Source: JANYHH01 sp965249745 (GTDB taxonomy: Bacteria; Deinococcota; Deinococci; Deinococcales; JAAFIG01). Taken from it: a DNA stretch of 64,000 bases. Below, one piece after another: positions 15,765 to 27,267 of the stretch (position 1 is its first letter; the number at the start of each line of letters is the position of its first letter). The notes under the pieces are model-generated. The model made no database searches. It was not told where the DNA came from and saw nothing but the letters and a program-made list of their open reading frames with translations. Location: positions 1,488,001-1,552,000 of the forward strand of contig OZ252252.1 of the NCBI GenBank assembly GCA_965249745.1, in the 5' to 3' direction. The position numbers were made by a program, and so were the translations under genes.

Positions 15765-17099
15765 TCAGTAACCCATCGCGTAGCGACGCAAATTCACCAG
15801 GCTCAAAGCGGTTCGGGAGACTGGCGCAATCGGCTGGCTCGAGGCGTCCGCACCCTGCAAGACTTGCACGGCTCGCTCGAGCATCACGTCTTTGGCACCG
15901 GTTTCTAGAGCGTTTAAGTCGTCCTTCTGCGCGACGTTCGGTGTGACCCGCTCCGGGTAGGGCTTACGATCTGGGTTGAGGGTGCGAATGCTGGTGATCG
16001 TCAGACCGCTGCCGTCGGCCAGCGGGAAGCTGAAGGTACCGGTGTTGAGAATCCCGAAGCTCGGTTCGCCGACGATTGTGGCGCGTTTAAAAAATTGCAA
16101 TGAGGCGGCCATCATCTCGCTGCAACTGGCAGAGTCGGCGTTGATGAGCACGGCGACTTTACCTTTGTAGAGCGCGACCGGGTTGATGGTGTAGGCCGTG
16201 CGATTGTCAATACTGACCCGGCCATTGGCGTAACTGTACACGTCGTCTCCATCGCGGCTGCTGAACGAGACCTCAAGCTTTTCCAGGAACGCGCCTGCGG
16301 CGGCCGTGCATTCGGTCAGTCGTCCGCCGGGATTGTCGCGCAAGTCCACGATGATGCCCCGCGTGTTGCTGCTCAGGTTGACCAGTCGGTGAAACTCTTT
16401 GGCCACGGTTGGCGGGCTGAAATCTGCGATTCGCAGCAGCGCGATGTTGGCTGGCAACCCGTCCCAGCGGCGTTGATAGGGGAGTGGCGGCAGGTTGACC
16501 AGCTTCCCCTGCGCCTTGACCTCGCGCGATTTTCCGACGCGCTTGACGCTTAGCGTGAACGGGTTTCCGCCCCGAATGGCTTTTTGTAGGGCGGCGTTGC
16601 TTTGCTCCACGCCTTTCGGCAGGGCTGTTCCGTTCAATCCCACGACCAGATCCCCTCGAGCCAATCCAATCTGCTGCGCGGGCAAGCCTGCCACGGTATC
16701 GGTGATGAGCCAGCCGTTACTGCCCTCACGGAAAATCCAGCTCACACCCAGACGCGGCACGGCCGCGCCCTGACCGTTCTCGAGGCGCTGGCTGGCCGCG
16801 AATTCCTCTGGGTTCTCAAAGTACGTGTGCGGGTCTTTCAATTCTTCGGTCAGCTTGGCAAGGGCAGCCTGGGTTACCTCGTACGGGCAGTCGGACTTTC
16901 CGGCGCAGGTGTCGCGCACGCTGAGGCGATACTTTTCCAACGTGGCGGGCAGATCGGATTTGCTGAAGCCGTAGTAGTGATCGCGCAACAGTTGCGAGGC
17001 TTGCACGTACAGGCGCTCGGCGGGCGAGTTGCCCTGGGGCGTGCTGGCGGGGGCGCAAGCGGCGAGGGAGACAAGTCCGATTAAAAGAAGACGACGCAT
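15765..17099 (-). CDS. S41-family C-terminal processing peptidase, lipoprotein
   Basis: A 444-residue exported serine protease. The N-terminus is a lipoprotein signal with lipobox LAAC about residues 13-16. A PDZ region follows around 120-210 (GLARGDLVVGLNGTAL). The catalytic core includes VDLRDNPGG, then NADSASCSEMM with the nucleophilic Ser in the ASCSE stretch, and the general-base Lys in FFKRATIVGEPSFG. By family it degrades or trims proteins in the envelope. A -10-like TAGCAT on the reverse strand (17107-17112) lies 7 nt before ATG 17099, so it is probably leaderless. The terminator at 15721 follows it. Confidence 0.92.
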   Translation of the reverse strand: MRRLLLIGLVSLAACAPASTPQGNSPAERLYVQASQLLRDHYYGFSKSDLPATLEKYRLSVRDTCAGKSDCPYEVTQAALAKLTEELKDPHTYFENPEEFAASQRLENGQGAAVPRLGVSWIFREGSNGWLITDTVAGLPAQQIGLARGDLVVGLNGTALPKGVEQSNAALQKAIRGGNPFTLSVKRVGKSREVKAQGKLVNLPPLPYQRRWDGLPANIALLRIADFSPPTVAKEFHRLVNLSSNTRGIIVDLRDNPGGRLTECTAAAGAFLEKLEVSFSSRDGDDVYSYANGRVSIDNRTAYTINPVALYKGKVAVLINADSASCSEMMAASLQFFKRATIVGEPSFGILNTGTFSFPLADGSGLTITSIRTLNPDRKPYPERVTPNVAQKDDLNALETGAKDVMLERAVQVLQGADASSQPIAPVSRTALSLVNLRRYAMGY

Positions 17100-17319
17100 C
17101 ACCCAGATGCTAGCGAGATTGGGTGAGAAAGGTTTTCATGCCCTTTGGCGAACCAAGGAAAATTAAGGTCACAGGGGCTGTGCTGCAAGGTGCGCTCAGC
17201 TCGAGATTCGAGGGCGATGCAATGACAGACGCCTCGTGTTCACGCGCAGCTCGAGTTATCCATCCCGCCTCGAGATCTAACAAATTCGCGCTCGAAGATC
17301 TGACTTGTTCAGGGCGTGG

Positions 17320-17347
17320 AAAAAAGAAAGCGAGCCGGTTGGCTCGC
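17320..17347 (-). terminator. Terminator of the tRNA-Pro/tRNA-Gly operon
   Basis: On the reverse strand GCGAGCC and GGCTCGC (17330-17347) form a 7-bp stem around AACC, followed by UUUCUUUUUU (17329-17320). Confidence 0.9.
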
Positions 17348-17356
17348 CGATTTCTG

Positions 17357-17430
17357 TGGAGCGGGTAAACGGACTCGAACCGTTACCAGAAGCTTGGAAG
17401 GCTGCTGTGCTACCATTACACCATACCCGC
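17357..17430 (-). tRNA. tRNA-Gly (anticodon TCC)
   Basis: A 74-nt cloverleaf on the reverse strand starting GCGGGTATGG, with anticodon loop CTTCCAA (anticodon at 17396-17398), T-arm GGTTCGAGTCC, and encoded CCA (17359-17357). The acceptor stem pairs fully. The anticodon stem has one apparent C-U mismatch at its second pair. Confidence 0.95.
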
Positions 17431-17465
17431 AGAGTTGTTGCTGATGCGTCCCTGACGCTGTACCT

Positions 17466-17542
<77 letters not shown>

Positions 17543-17560
17543 AACCGGTACAGCTTGGGG

Positions 17561-17589
17561 AGTATAGCTCGAGGCTTGACGCGTTGCAA
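17561..17589 (-). promoter_or_regulatory. Promoter of the tRNA operon
   Basis: Reverse-strand TTGCAA (17584-17589), 17-bp spacer, TATACT (17561-17566), about 18 nt upstream of tRNA-Pro. Confidence 0.8.
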
Positions 17590-17645
17590 GCGCCAGCCAC
17601 CTGTGCCTGCTGATCGCTGACAGAACTCGAGGTATAAAAGGCTGG

Positions 17646-18347
17646 ATGCGGCTTCTTTTTATTCGGCACGCGCAGTCCAGCAACAATGCCTTGTGGGATC
17701 TGACTGGAGCCGAGCATGGGCGCAGTGACGATCCCGAACTCACAGCGACTGGGGTGCAGCAGGCGCGGGCGCTCGGAGATTTCCTGGAACGCGGGGACGA
17801 TCCGCTAGATCGGGGCGGCGCGGGTTTGACGCACCTTTATTGCAGCCCAATGACTCGAGCCGTGCAAACCGCGCTAGAGGTTGGTCGCGGCACCGATTTG
17901 ACTCCACATATTTGGCACGACTGGCACGAATCGGGCGGTATCTGGCTCGAGGAGGGCGGCGTGCGGGTCGGGCGCGAGGGAAAGAACCGCGCCTATTTTC
18001 AGCAGCATTTCCCACACGTGCGGTTGCCGGATGATTTCTCAGACACGGGTTGGTGGTCCAGAGCTTTTGAGACCGACGCCGAACTCTTCCCCAGAGCCAG
18101 GCGCGTCTGGCAGGAGTTACTGCAACGCCACGGTGGCACGTCCGACCGGGTGGCGGTCGTTTCGCACGGTCACTTTTATGCGTTCGTGATGGGGGTCGCG
18201 CTGAAAATGCCAAATCTAGATGGCGTATTTTTCATCCTCAACAACACTGGAATGACCCGGCTGGACCACCAGGAAACCGCGCACGGGTCAACCAACTTGG
18301 TGTACGCCAATCGCTTGAGTCACCTGAGCGCCGATCTCGTGAGCTGA
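17646..18347 (+). CDS. Histidine phosphatase (phosphoglycerate-mutase-like)
   Basis: A 233-residue branch-1 histidine phosphatase. The catalytic RHG-type motif is IRHAQS at residues 6-11, with Ala in place of the usual Gly; the second catalytic His is in VVSHGHF near residue 177. A conserved Arg follows in YCSPMTRAVQTA. The family dephosphorylates sugars, cofactors or proteins, and the substrate cannot be told. TATAAA lies 7 nt before ATG 17646 and no Shine-Dalgarno site is present, so it is likely leaderless. Its promoter is divergent from the tRNA operon. It converges with the next gene, 3 bp between stops. Confidence 0.9.
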   Translation: MRLLFIRHAQSSNNALWDLTGAEHGRSDDPELTATGVQQARALGDFLERGDDPLDRGGAGLTHLYCSPMTRAVQTALEVGRGTDLTPHIWHDWHESGGIWLEEGGVRVGREGKNRAYFQQHFPHVRLPDDFSDTGWWSRAFETDAELFPRARRVWQELLQRHGGTSDRVAVVSHGHFYAFVMGVALKMPNLDGVFFILNNTGMTRLDHQETAHGSTNLVYANRLSHLSADLVS

Positions 18348-18350
18348 GGT

Positions 18351-18782
18351 TCAAAGACCGCGCAGATAAAAGCCGTGTACCGCATCCACGCTCGAGAATG
18401 CCGCTCGGTCGCCAGGCTTCAGCGTCTTCCAGGACTCGTCGAAAACGCCCACCACCATCGGCGCTCGAGCCTGCACCACCACGTAACCCTGCTGGGTCTC
18501 CAACACTTGTCCCACACCCTCTATACTCGAGATTCCGTTGACGGTCAGCGATTCCTCGGCATCGGTCGCAAACACGGTTTCGGCGATGGGGTTGATGATG
18601 ACCAGTGCCTCTCCGGGTTTAGCGCTGTACGGACCCGTGCGATCGAACAGGTAAATGACGCGATTGCCAACCTTGGCTTCCAGCAGTGGCGACGCCTCGA
18701 TTTGCGGGTACAGGGTCACTCTGGCAGCGTGCTGCTTGAAGCGCTCTATGAATTCAGAAACGGAATGCTCGAGGACTGGCAT
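18351..18782 (-). CDS. Hypothetical protein, 143 residues
   Basis: I do not recognise the family. The protein is soluble, without signal or membrane segment, and is rich in beta-strand-like alternations (RVIYLFDRTGPYSAKPGEAL, YVVVQARAPMVVGVFDESW). TACACT on the reverse strand (18790-18795) lies 7 nt before the ATG, with TTTGTT 17 bp further upstream, which supports a real leaderless gene. It converges with the histidine phosphatase. Confidence 0.7.
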   Translation of the reverse strand: MPVLEHSVSEFIERFKQHAARVTLYPQIEASPLLEAKVGNRVIYLFDRTGPYSAKPGEALVIINPIAETVFATDAEESLTVNGISSIEGVGQVLETQQGYVVVQARAPMVVGVFDESWKTLKPGDRAAFSSVDAVHGFYLRGL

Positions 18783-18946
18783 GTTGTTGAGTGTACCTCT
18801 GCGCGGGGAGCAAACAAATTTTGGTCAGGAGAAATGCTCACGGTTAACAGTTTGTTTGACTCGAGTCCACACACAAACATTATCAACCTAATGATATTGG
18901 GTTTTTCTCGTGCTGTACGGCCTTCGCTTGAACTCCGGCCCGTATC

Positions 18947-18975
18947 TTGACAGTTTTTCGCTGAGATGATACTGT
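18947..18975 (+). promoter_or_regulatory. 23S-5S-tRNA operon promoter
   Basis: A consensus TTGACA (18947-18952), 17-bp spacer and TACTGT (18970-18975) lie about 190 nt upstream of mature 23S. The rest of the 18783-19165 spacer is leader RNA. Its last part (AGAACT at 19151-19156) can pair with AGTTCT downstream of 23S (22102-22107), extending the processing stem. Confidence 0.8.
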
Positions 18976-19165
18976 CTTGGTCGCCCCCGAAACGGGATCT
19001 TCGCAAGAAGAAGAGTTTCGCGGGTGAGCACCTTGACAGCGTGGTTGTTGACGCGACACAACGAGAGAAACTCGAGGTGACGCTTGATACTCGAGACGAA
19101 CAAGACAGAATCTTGTTTGACTCGAGGATTTCGCATCGCTCGAAGTTGCAAGAACTTAGATAACT

Positions 19166-22097
<2,932 letters not shown>

Positions 22098-22188
22098 AAA
22101 AGAGTTCTATCGTCGTCAACAACCACCTGTAAACCCCCTGAGCGCACAAATAAGTGCGAGCAGGGTATCTCGAGCAGATAAATTGAGA

Positions 22189-22309
22189 TTCCCCCGTGTT
22201 GATAGCCACATGGTCCCACCCCACTCCATCCCGAACTGGGTCGTGAAACGTGTGAACGCCGATGGTACTTGAGGCGACGCCTTTGGAAGAGTAGGAAAAC
22301 GCGGGGGTT
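22189..22309 (+). rRNA. 5S ribosomal RNA
   Basis: The sequence begins TCCCCCGTG and ends CGCGGGGG(TTT), which pair as helix I. The core reads CCCACCCCACTCCATCCCGA and GGGTCGTGAAACG, close to Deinococcus 5S as I remember it. It starts 91 nt after 23S. Ends are approximate. The 3' Us after helix I could also act as a weak terminator. Confidence 0.95.
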
Positions 22310-22483
22310 TTTATGTCTCGAGTCCGCACCAACCAGCTCGAGTTACAAGCACCAGCTCGAGTTACAAGCAGTAGAACAAGCACGATGACTCGAGCATCCC
22401 TCGAGACGAGCTAGAAGCCAGTAGTAGAAGCTTCTCCTCCTCGAGTTGCAAGATCGCAGCAAAGCTTTTACAATTTAACGCGT

Positions 22484-22559
<76 letters not shown>

Positions 22560-22578
22560 ATAGATAGAAAGACAAAAT

Positions 22579-22609
22579 CCCCTTCTCGAGATGATGAGAG
22601 GGGCTTTTT
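22579..22609 (+). terminator. rRNA operon terminator
   Basis: CCCCTTCTC and GAGAGGGG pair over 8 bp with one bulge, followed by CTTTTTG. It lies 20 nt past tRNA-Gly. Confidence 0.85.
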
Positions 22610-22621
22610 GTTATGATGTGA

Positions 22622-23373
22622 ATGGCTCGTGATTATGAAATATTCTGTGATAGGACGTGTTCAACCAGAAGCGCCTCGGTTTTTTTCTCGCAAGTTAATA
22701 CTTTTATACTGGATACTGGAGAAATTATTACTGCGAGCTGTGATTCTTCTCAACTTTCAATTATAGTTGAAACTCAAAAAAGTGATTTAGTGGAAGTAAG
22801 ATTTATAGCAGAGCAATTTGCTAATATAATAGTCAGGCTCTTTAGGATTTTCTAAAAATTGTGGTTATTCGGGTTGAAATAGTTCACGTAATTGGGGAAA
22901 ATGAGCCACCAGTAGTTTTTGGAGTTGGCTTTAATAACGATAACACTGAAGAAAAGCCAAATCTTGAATCGCAGAATACGGTTTTTAATCATGCAATAAT
23001 TTTGTCGGGGCGAGATGTTTTTTTTCGCCTTGCTGTTAGAGATTATCTCCGTGAAAGATATGTATTACTAATCCATTCGATTGTGCATTTTATTGCTACC
23101 GAGCGATTGAGGCAATCAAATCGGCTTTTATATCTTCAACGTGTCCCGAGGGCTGGTTAACCAATCAGCGAAATGCATGTGGCTTTATCGAAACAAACCG
23201 CGCTTCAATAACTAACATAGTGAAGGATTTTGCGGATGCATCAACGGGTTCGTCATGGAAACTGGATACAGGCAAGAGCTACCAACAATCAACAACGTTC
23301 GGATATGCTCAAACTAACTCGAGAAATTTTAGAAAAATATTTAGATTATGCACTATTAAACCCAAAAAATTAA
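22622..23373 (+). pseudogene. A+T-rich degraded gene with three or more frameshifts
   Basis: Four overlapping open segments join into one protein of about 240 residues. Frame 2 covers 22622-22855 (MARDYEIFCDRTCSTRSASV). Frame 1 covers about 22861-23060 (HAIILSGRDVFFRLAVRDYL). Frame 3 covers about 23064-23235 (ITNPFDCAFYCYRAIEAIKS and ITNIVKDF). Frame 1 again covers about 23239-23373 (RHGNWIQARATNNQQRSDML then LTREILEKYLDYALLNPKN and TAA). The tail makes sense only across the shifts. G+C is far below neighbours and CTCGAG is nearly absent, so it is probably acquired DNA decaying beside tRNA-Gly. I do not know the family name. Some shifts lie near homopolymers, so read errors are possible. Confidence 0.65.
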
Positions 23374-23485
23374 TTCAACAAATACCTTCTCGTAGCCGTT
23401 CGCGCAGAACATCTTGCAACATCTGACTTCTCGAGACCACAGTGAGGTTCGTGTATTGGCTCAGCTCGAGCGAAATTGAGTCCTT

Positions 23486-23515
23486 GGAACCTTATCTGTC
23501 TTTCCTGCATCCAAC
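23486..23515 (+). promoter_or_regulatory. Candidate ECF-type promoter of the sigma factor
   Basis: GGAACC at 23486-23491 matches the usual ECF -35 core, and about 17 bp downstream is ATCCAA, 9 nt before ATG 23523. If real it implies autoregulation. The -10 match is weak. Confidence 0.35.
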
Positions 23516-23522
23516 CATTACA

Positions 23523-24113
23523 ATGACGGGTGCTTTGACTCTCCAATTCACGCCAGCGCCACCTACCAGCGATCTCGAGGACGCGCATCTGGTGGTGTTG
23601 TCCAAGCGTGGCTCAAGTGATGCTTTCGATGAACTGGTACGGCGGCACGCGCCGAAGGTTCACGCGGTCGCCTCGCGGATTGTGGGGCGCGAGGAAGCGT
23701 ACGACGTGGTGCAGGACGCGTTCATCAGTGCTTTTCGGGCTTTACCAGGATTTCGGGAGCAGGCGCAGTTCACGACTTGGCTGCATCGGATCGTGCTGAA
23801 CTGCTGCTACGCGAGGTTACGCAAGAACCCCGACGGGGCCAGTGATCTCGAGATGCCGCCCGATGTCAGTGACGTGCGACCCTCGCCGGTCGAAGCGTCG
23901 GAGCGCCGAGATTTACGAGTTGCCTTGGAGAAGGCGCTCGGTCAGATCAAAGCCGATTTCCGTGAGACGTTCGTGCTGGTAGAGTTCGGGGAATTGGATT
24001 ACGCTAGTGTGGCCGATGTTCTGGGGGTTGAGGTTGGCACGGTCAAGTCCAGAATGAACCGGGCCAGGGCGGCTCTGCGCGAGATTCTCAGCGGATGGGG
24101 GTATCAGCCGTGA
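23523..24113 (+). CDS. ECF sigma factor (RpoE-like)
   Basis: A 196-residue extracytoplasmic-function sigma factor. Region 2 spans about residues 25-90 (AFDELVRRHAPKVHAVASRI, YDVVQDAFISAFRALPGFRE, FTTWLHRIVLNCCYARLRK); region 4 is at the C-terminus (FRETFVLVEFGELDYASVAD then VGTVKSRMNRARAALRE). ATG 23523 is chosen over a longer frame from 23442, whose extra residues run into region with no homology. Its last 4 bases overlap the next gene (GTGA), so a partner is translationally coupled. The third gene encodes an RseB-like protein, giving a sigma-E-type envelope-stress unit. Confidence 0.93.
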   Translation: MTGALTLQFTPAPPTSDLEDAHLVVLSKRGSSDAFDELVRRHAPKVHAVASRIVGREEAYDVVQDAFISAFRALPGFREQAQFTTWLHRIVLNCCYARLRKNPDGASDLEMPPDVSDVRPSPVEASERRDLRVALEKALGQIKADFRETFVLVEFGELDYASVADVLGVEVGTVKSRMNRARAALREILSGWGYQP

Positions 24114-24517
24114 GCGATAGACAAGATCAACTTCAGCCAGATCAAGACCGCTCGTGGGCGGAATTCCTATCCTCTGGGGCGAAGTTACGCGAGGTGGACT
24201 TTGATGCCACGAAGCACGTCATGGAAGCGTTGAACTTGGAACGCGAGAGTGTCGCAGATGGTTCGTCGTGGGCCAAGTACCTGTCGGGTGCGGCTCAACT
24301 TAGCAGTTGGGATTCCAGGGCGGTGGAGCCAGTTCTGAAAGCGCTTCAGCTCGAGCGAAGGCGGGTGCAGCGTTGGCGTTTGAACGTCACCCGGTTCGTG
24401 GCGGGCGCGATGGCGGCGGCGGCCGTCGTGGCGGCGGTAGCGGTTTTCACACCGAACAGAAGCGCCGATCAGAACGATGCCTACGCCGCGTATCAAGAAG
24501 CGGCTCGAGGTTGGTGA
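24110..24517 (+). CDS. Putative anti-sigma factor, single-pass membrane protein
   Basis: A 135-residue protein starting at GTG 24110 inside the sigma gene's stop. The N-terminal part contains an internal duplication: SWAEFLSSGAKLREVDF with HVMEALNLER, then SWAKYLSGAAQLSSWDS with PVLKALQLER, each about 38 residues. One membrane segment (about 97-115, FVAGAMAAAAVVAAVAVF) is followed by a short outer tail. There is no HxxxCxxC zinc motif. Membrane topology and gene position argue for an RseA-like anti-sigma role, but sequence similarity alone would not establish it. Confidence 0.7.
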   Translation: MSDRQDQLQPDQDRSWAEFLSSGAKLREVDFDATKHVMEALNLERESVADGSSWAKYLSGAAQLSSWDSRAVEPVLKALQLERRRVQRWRLNVTRFVAGAMAAAAVVAAVAVFTPNRSADQNDAYAAYQEAARGW

Positions 24518-25326
24518 TGCGCTGGTTGATTGCGGTGATCTTGCTGGCTGGGGTGAGCGTGGCCCAGAGTCTGCCGACACCGCCCGCCAATCCACTGAAC
24601 TATTTCTTTCGCGCCTTGGAGAACGAGGCGAAGTTGAACGTGACTGGAAGCGTCCTCGAACACCAGGTCTTTCCACCTCGCAAGGAAGCCGATCAGACTC
24701 GAGCCGATATTCCAGCCCCGCCACCAATCTTTCCCGCGCTGATCCGGCAAGGTTGGCAGGTCAAGGCGTTCGTTGGAGAGCGCATCGCTGGGCGCGACTC
24801 GTGGCGGCTCGAGTTCAAGTCCAACAACCCCAGAGCGCCGGGATTCAGTTACTGGATTGACCGCGAGTGGAACATTCGCCTCGGGGTTCAGGAAACGGAC
24901 TTCCAAGGCAACGTCACGTACAGCGGCCGGTACACCACGCTGGAGAAACCTACGAAGCGTCAGAACCCGCGTAAGCTCGCGCGTTTGGAACCCCATCCGA
25001 AACTCGAGGCATTCGTCCGCCAGCAAATCGGCGAGTATTACCTGCCGGATGGGTTCAGGCTGTTCGAGGTCCGACCCCGCACGGTCAAAGACAACCAGAG
25101 TGCGCTCGAGTTACGCGCCAGCAACGGCTTGAGCGTCCTGGTAGTCGTGTTCGCCCCGGTGTCCGTCGGCAAGACCGCCAAGCTGGCCGTGCGTGACCTC
25201 AAGGGGTCGTGGCTTTGGGTCATCGGGAATCTGCCAACCGATGAACTCGAGCGGGTCGCTACGAGCATTCGCGCTCCGCTCGAGATTAGTGGCTTGCTGA
25301 ACGGTTTCGCTGACGCCCCACGCTGA
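24517..25326 (+). CDS. RseB/MucB-like exported sigma-E regulator
   Basis: A 269-residue exported protein with a signal peptide (MRWLIAVILLAGVSVAQ). The mature part reads like MucB/RseB: GERIAGRDSWRLEFKS, then a strand pair with YWIDREWNIRLGVQETDFQG, and later NGLSVLVVVF and WLWVIGNLPTDELERVATSI. RseB proteins bind the outer part of a membrane anti-sigma factor and shield it from proteolysis until misfolded outer-membrane material or lipid appears. The ATG overlaps the upstream stop (TGATG). The three-gene order sigma, membrane protein, RseB-like matches rpoE-rseA-rseB. Confidence 0.8.
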   Translation: MRWLIAVILLAGVSVAQSLPTPPANPLNYFFRALENEAKLNVTGSVLEHQVFPPRKEADQTRADIPAPPPIFPALIRQGWQVKAFVGERIAGRDSWRLEFKSNNPRAPGFSYWIDREWNIRLGVQETDFQGNVTYSGRYTTLEKPTKRQNPRKLARLEPHPKLEAFVRQQIGEYYLPDGFRLFEVRPRTVKDNQSALELRASNGLSVLVVVFAPVSVGKTAKLAVRDLKGSWLWVIGNLPTDELERVATSIRAPLEISGLLNGFADAPR

Positions 25327-25553
25327 GTTGTGACCGGACGGCTATGAAGCGAAACACCTGTCAACCCACTGTAAAGGTGAGGCGTTGATCAGCTTATGAA
25401 GAGGCTCGAGGCGGGTTGAATTTACCGGTTTTGGGGTTCTCGCTCGGACCACGACAGAAGAGGTCTTTAGAAACGATCACACAAAATATAACCTCACTGG
25501 TTGTTTTGAAGCTCTGTGCACTAGAGTTTTGTCGCTCGAGCCTGATAATGCAG

Positions 25554-25585
25554 AAACGATGGCTGAAAAAGCCATCGTTTTCTTC
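25554..25585. terminator. Bidirectional terminator, 11-bp perfect stem
   Basis: AAACGATGGCT (25554-25564), loop GAAAA, AGCCATCGTTT (25570-25580), then TCTTC. It separates the convergent RseB-like gene and the membrane protein. I see no gene in the rest of 25327-25597. Confidence 0.75.
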
Positions 25586-25597
25586 TTGCTTCGAGTT

Positions 25598-26662
25598 TTA
25601 CGGATTGACGACGGTTGATTTAACGACGCTCTTGTCGGTCGCGCCCATGCCGCCACCGAAGGTCGAAGCCGCCAGGGTGACGCCGACGGCGAACAGCCAC
25701 AACCAGATTGCGTTCGCTGTGGCAGCGGCGGTCTGCTTAGCGATAGCGACGCCTTGATCCTCAATCGCTTTAGCGGTTTGCTGCGCCTGCTGACGCAATT
25801 CCGTGACGCGCTTGGAAACGACGGTCACGACTTCCTGCGCTTGCGCCTTGCTCAACCCACGGCGCTGCAAGCGGCTGGCGAACTGATCGCCTTGGAGTGC
25901 CTGACCAATCGCATCGGCTTGCTTAGACACGACATTCCCTAGATTAGTTAAATCGCCCAGGTTGGCGGTTAGATTGCGCGAGGCGTTGTTGATGATGCTT
26001 TCAATCGTAACGGCGGCCGCGTCCACCTGCGTCTGATTCAACTCTGGCGAGGCATCAGCGATAATCTGCGAGATTTCCTGACGGTTCAAGCCGTTTTGCA
26101 GGGTCTGCAACTCGTCTCCCAAACCCAAACGATTCGCCAAGCCCTGAATGCCACCGGCGTTGCTCGTGGCATTCGCCGCACCCGCTACCCCCGCTGAGGC
26201 GACGTTAGCAGCCGTGGAAACCACACTACCAGCGGTATTGGTCACACTGGTCGCCAGATTGCTCAAGCCACCCGCTGTTACCAGCGTCAGGATCGCACAG
26301 ATGGCAATCCCTGTGATAACCCCGTTGAAGCGACCTCGAGCCAAGTTAAGATCCGTCGAAGCTCGAGCGGCGACTAGACCGGCTAGAAACGAAGAGGCTG
26401 CCAGAGAGATGACCAACCAGATGGCCCCGCCGATCCCAATGCCGGTCAGACCACGAATGTCGGACAGGTTGGCGGCCGATCCCAACCCAATTGCCACACC
26501 GAGCGCCCCGAGAGCGATGTACGTCACCAGACCTGTCAGAACACCCGCCAGAATGCCACCCCAGTGCAAACGATGCAGGGGTTCCACGAAAGTCGTACCG
26601 TTGATGCTGCGCCCCTCAAAGGCAGCATTTCGATTGTAATCACCGGGTGAACTCGTTGTCAT
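25598..26662 (-). CDS. Multi-pass membrane protein of unknown function
   Basis: A 354-residue protein with three hydrophobic segments in its first half (about 33-58, 75-100, 112-135) and one near the C-terminus (about 315-335). Between them is a long Ala/Asn/Gln-rich, helix-prone region (about 140-310) with SPELNQTQVDAAAVTIESII and KAQAQEVVTVVSKRVTELRQ, probably coiled-coil and exposed. The first half resembles small TIGR04086/YrzE-like integral proteins, but I cannot name a family. GAGG precedes ATG 26662. It is transcribed alone and ends at the shared terminator. Confidence 0.75.
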   Translation of the reverse strand: MTTSSPGDYNRNAAFEGRSINGTTFVEPLHRLHWGGILAGVLTGLVTYIALGALGVAIGLGSAANLSDIRGLTGIGIGGAIWLVISLAASSFLAGLVAARASTDLNLARGRFNGVITGIAICAILTLVTAGGLSNLATSVTNTAGSVVSTAANVASAGVAGAANATSNAGGIQGLANRLGLGDELQTLQNGLNRQEISQIIADASPELNQTQVDAAAVTIESIINNASRNLTANLGDLTNLGNVVSKQADAIGQALQGDQFASRLQRRGLSKAQAQEVVTVVSKRVTELRQQAQQTAKAIEDQGVAIAKQTAAATANAIWLWLFAVGVTLAASTFGGGMGATDKSVVKSTVVNP

Positions 26663-26799
26663 ATCAAACCTCTTTCACAGGACTCTCAAGCGTGCTCCCG
26701 CAACGCTTTACCTGTTACATAGAAGCTTGATTCCAGTACCTGATGGGGTTCTGAAGTCCTTCTGAACAACCCGAAAACTGGGTGTTCTAGACTCAAGCT

Positions 26800-27267
26800 G
26801 TGCGATCCGTGACCCTACTCTTTCCGATCCACTCTGAGACGCGGCGCGTGCTCTTGGGGGTGAAAAAAACGGGCTTTGGAACCGGAAAAGTCGTTGGCAT
26901 CGGGGGCGGCATCGAACCCGGCGAAACGCCTCTCGCGGCTGCCGCGCGCGAACTGACAGAGGAAACCGGACTGACAGTGCCGCTCGAGGGGCTAAGAAGG
27001 GCGGGCCGTTTGAAATTCTTGTTTCCTGCCAGACCAGCTTGGAACATGGATGTTCACCTGTTCACGACGCACCGCTGGCAGGGCGAACCACTCGAGACCG
27101 ATGAGATCGCCCCCGCGTGGTACAGCCTAGACAGTCTGCCGTGGGCGCACATGTGGGACGATGGGCGCTATTGGCTGCTCGAGGTGCTGGACGGCGCGGT
27201 CATACATGCCGAGTGCGAGTACGCGGTTGACGGTATCACTGTGGAGCGGTTCGTGAAACTCAGTTGA
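26800..27267 (+). CDS. Nudix hydrolase resembling MTH1 (8-oxo-dGTP/2-OH-dATP type)
   Basis: A 155-residue Nudix protein. The Nudix box is GGGIEPGETPLAAAARELTE then EETGL, about residues 34-57. Outside the box it tracks human MTH1 closely: VLLGVKKTGFGTGKVVGIGG at the front, MDVHLFTTHRWQGEPLETDE, and SLPWAHMWDDGRYWL. MTH1-type enzymes remove oxidised purine nucleotides from the precursor pool, fitting the oxidative-damage resistance of Deinococcota. GTG 26800 lies 6 nt after TAGACT (26788-26793), so it is probably leaderless. Substrate specificity is inference from similarity recalled by eye. Confidence 0.88.
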   Translation: MRSVTLLFPIHSETRRVLLGVKKTGFGTGKVVGIGGGIEPGETPLAAAARELTEETGLTVPLEGLRRAGRLKFLFPARPAWNMDVHLFTTHRWQGEPLETDEIAPAWYSLDSLPWAHMWDDGRYWLLEVLDGAVIHAECEYAVDGITVERFVKLS

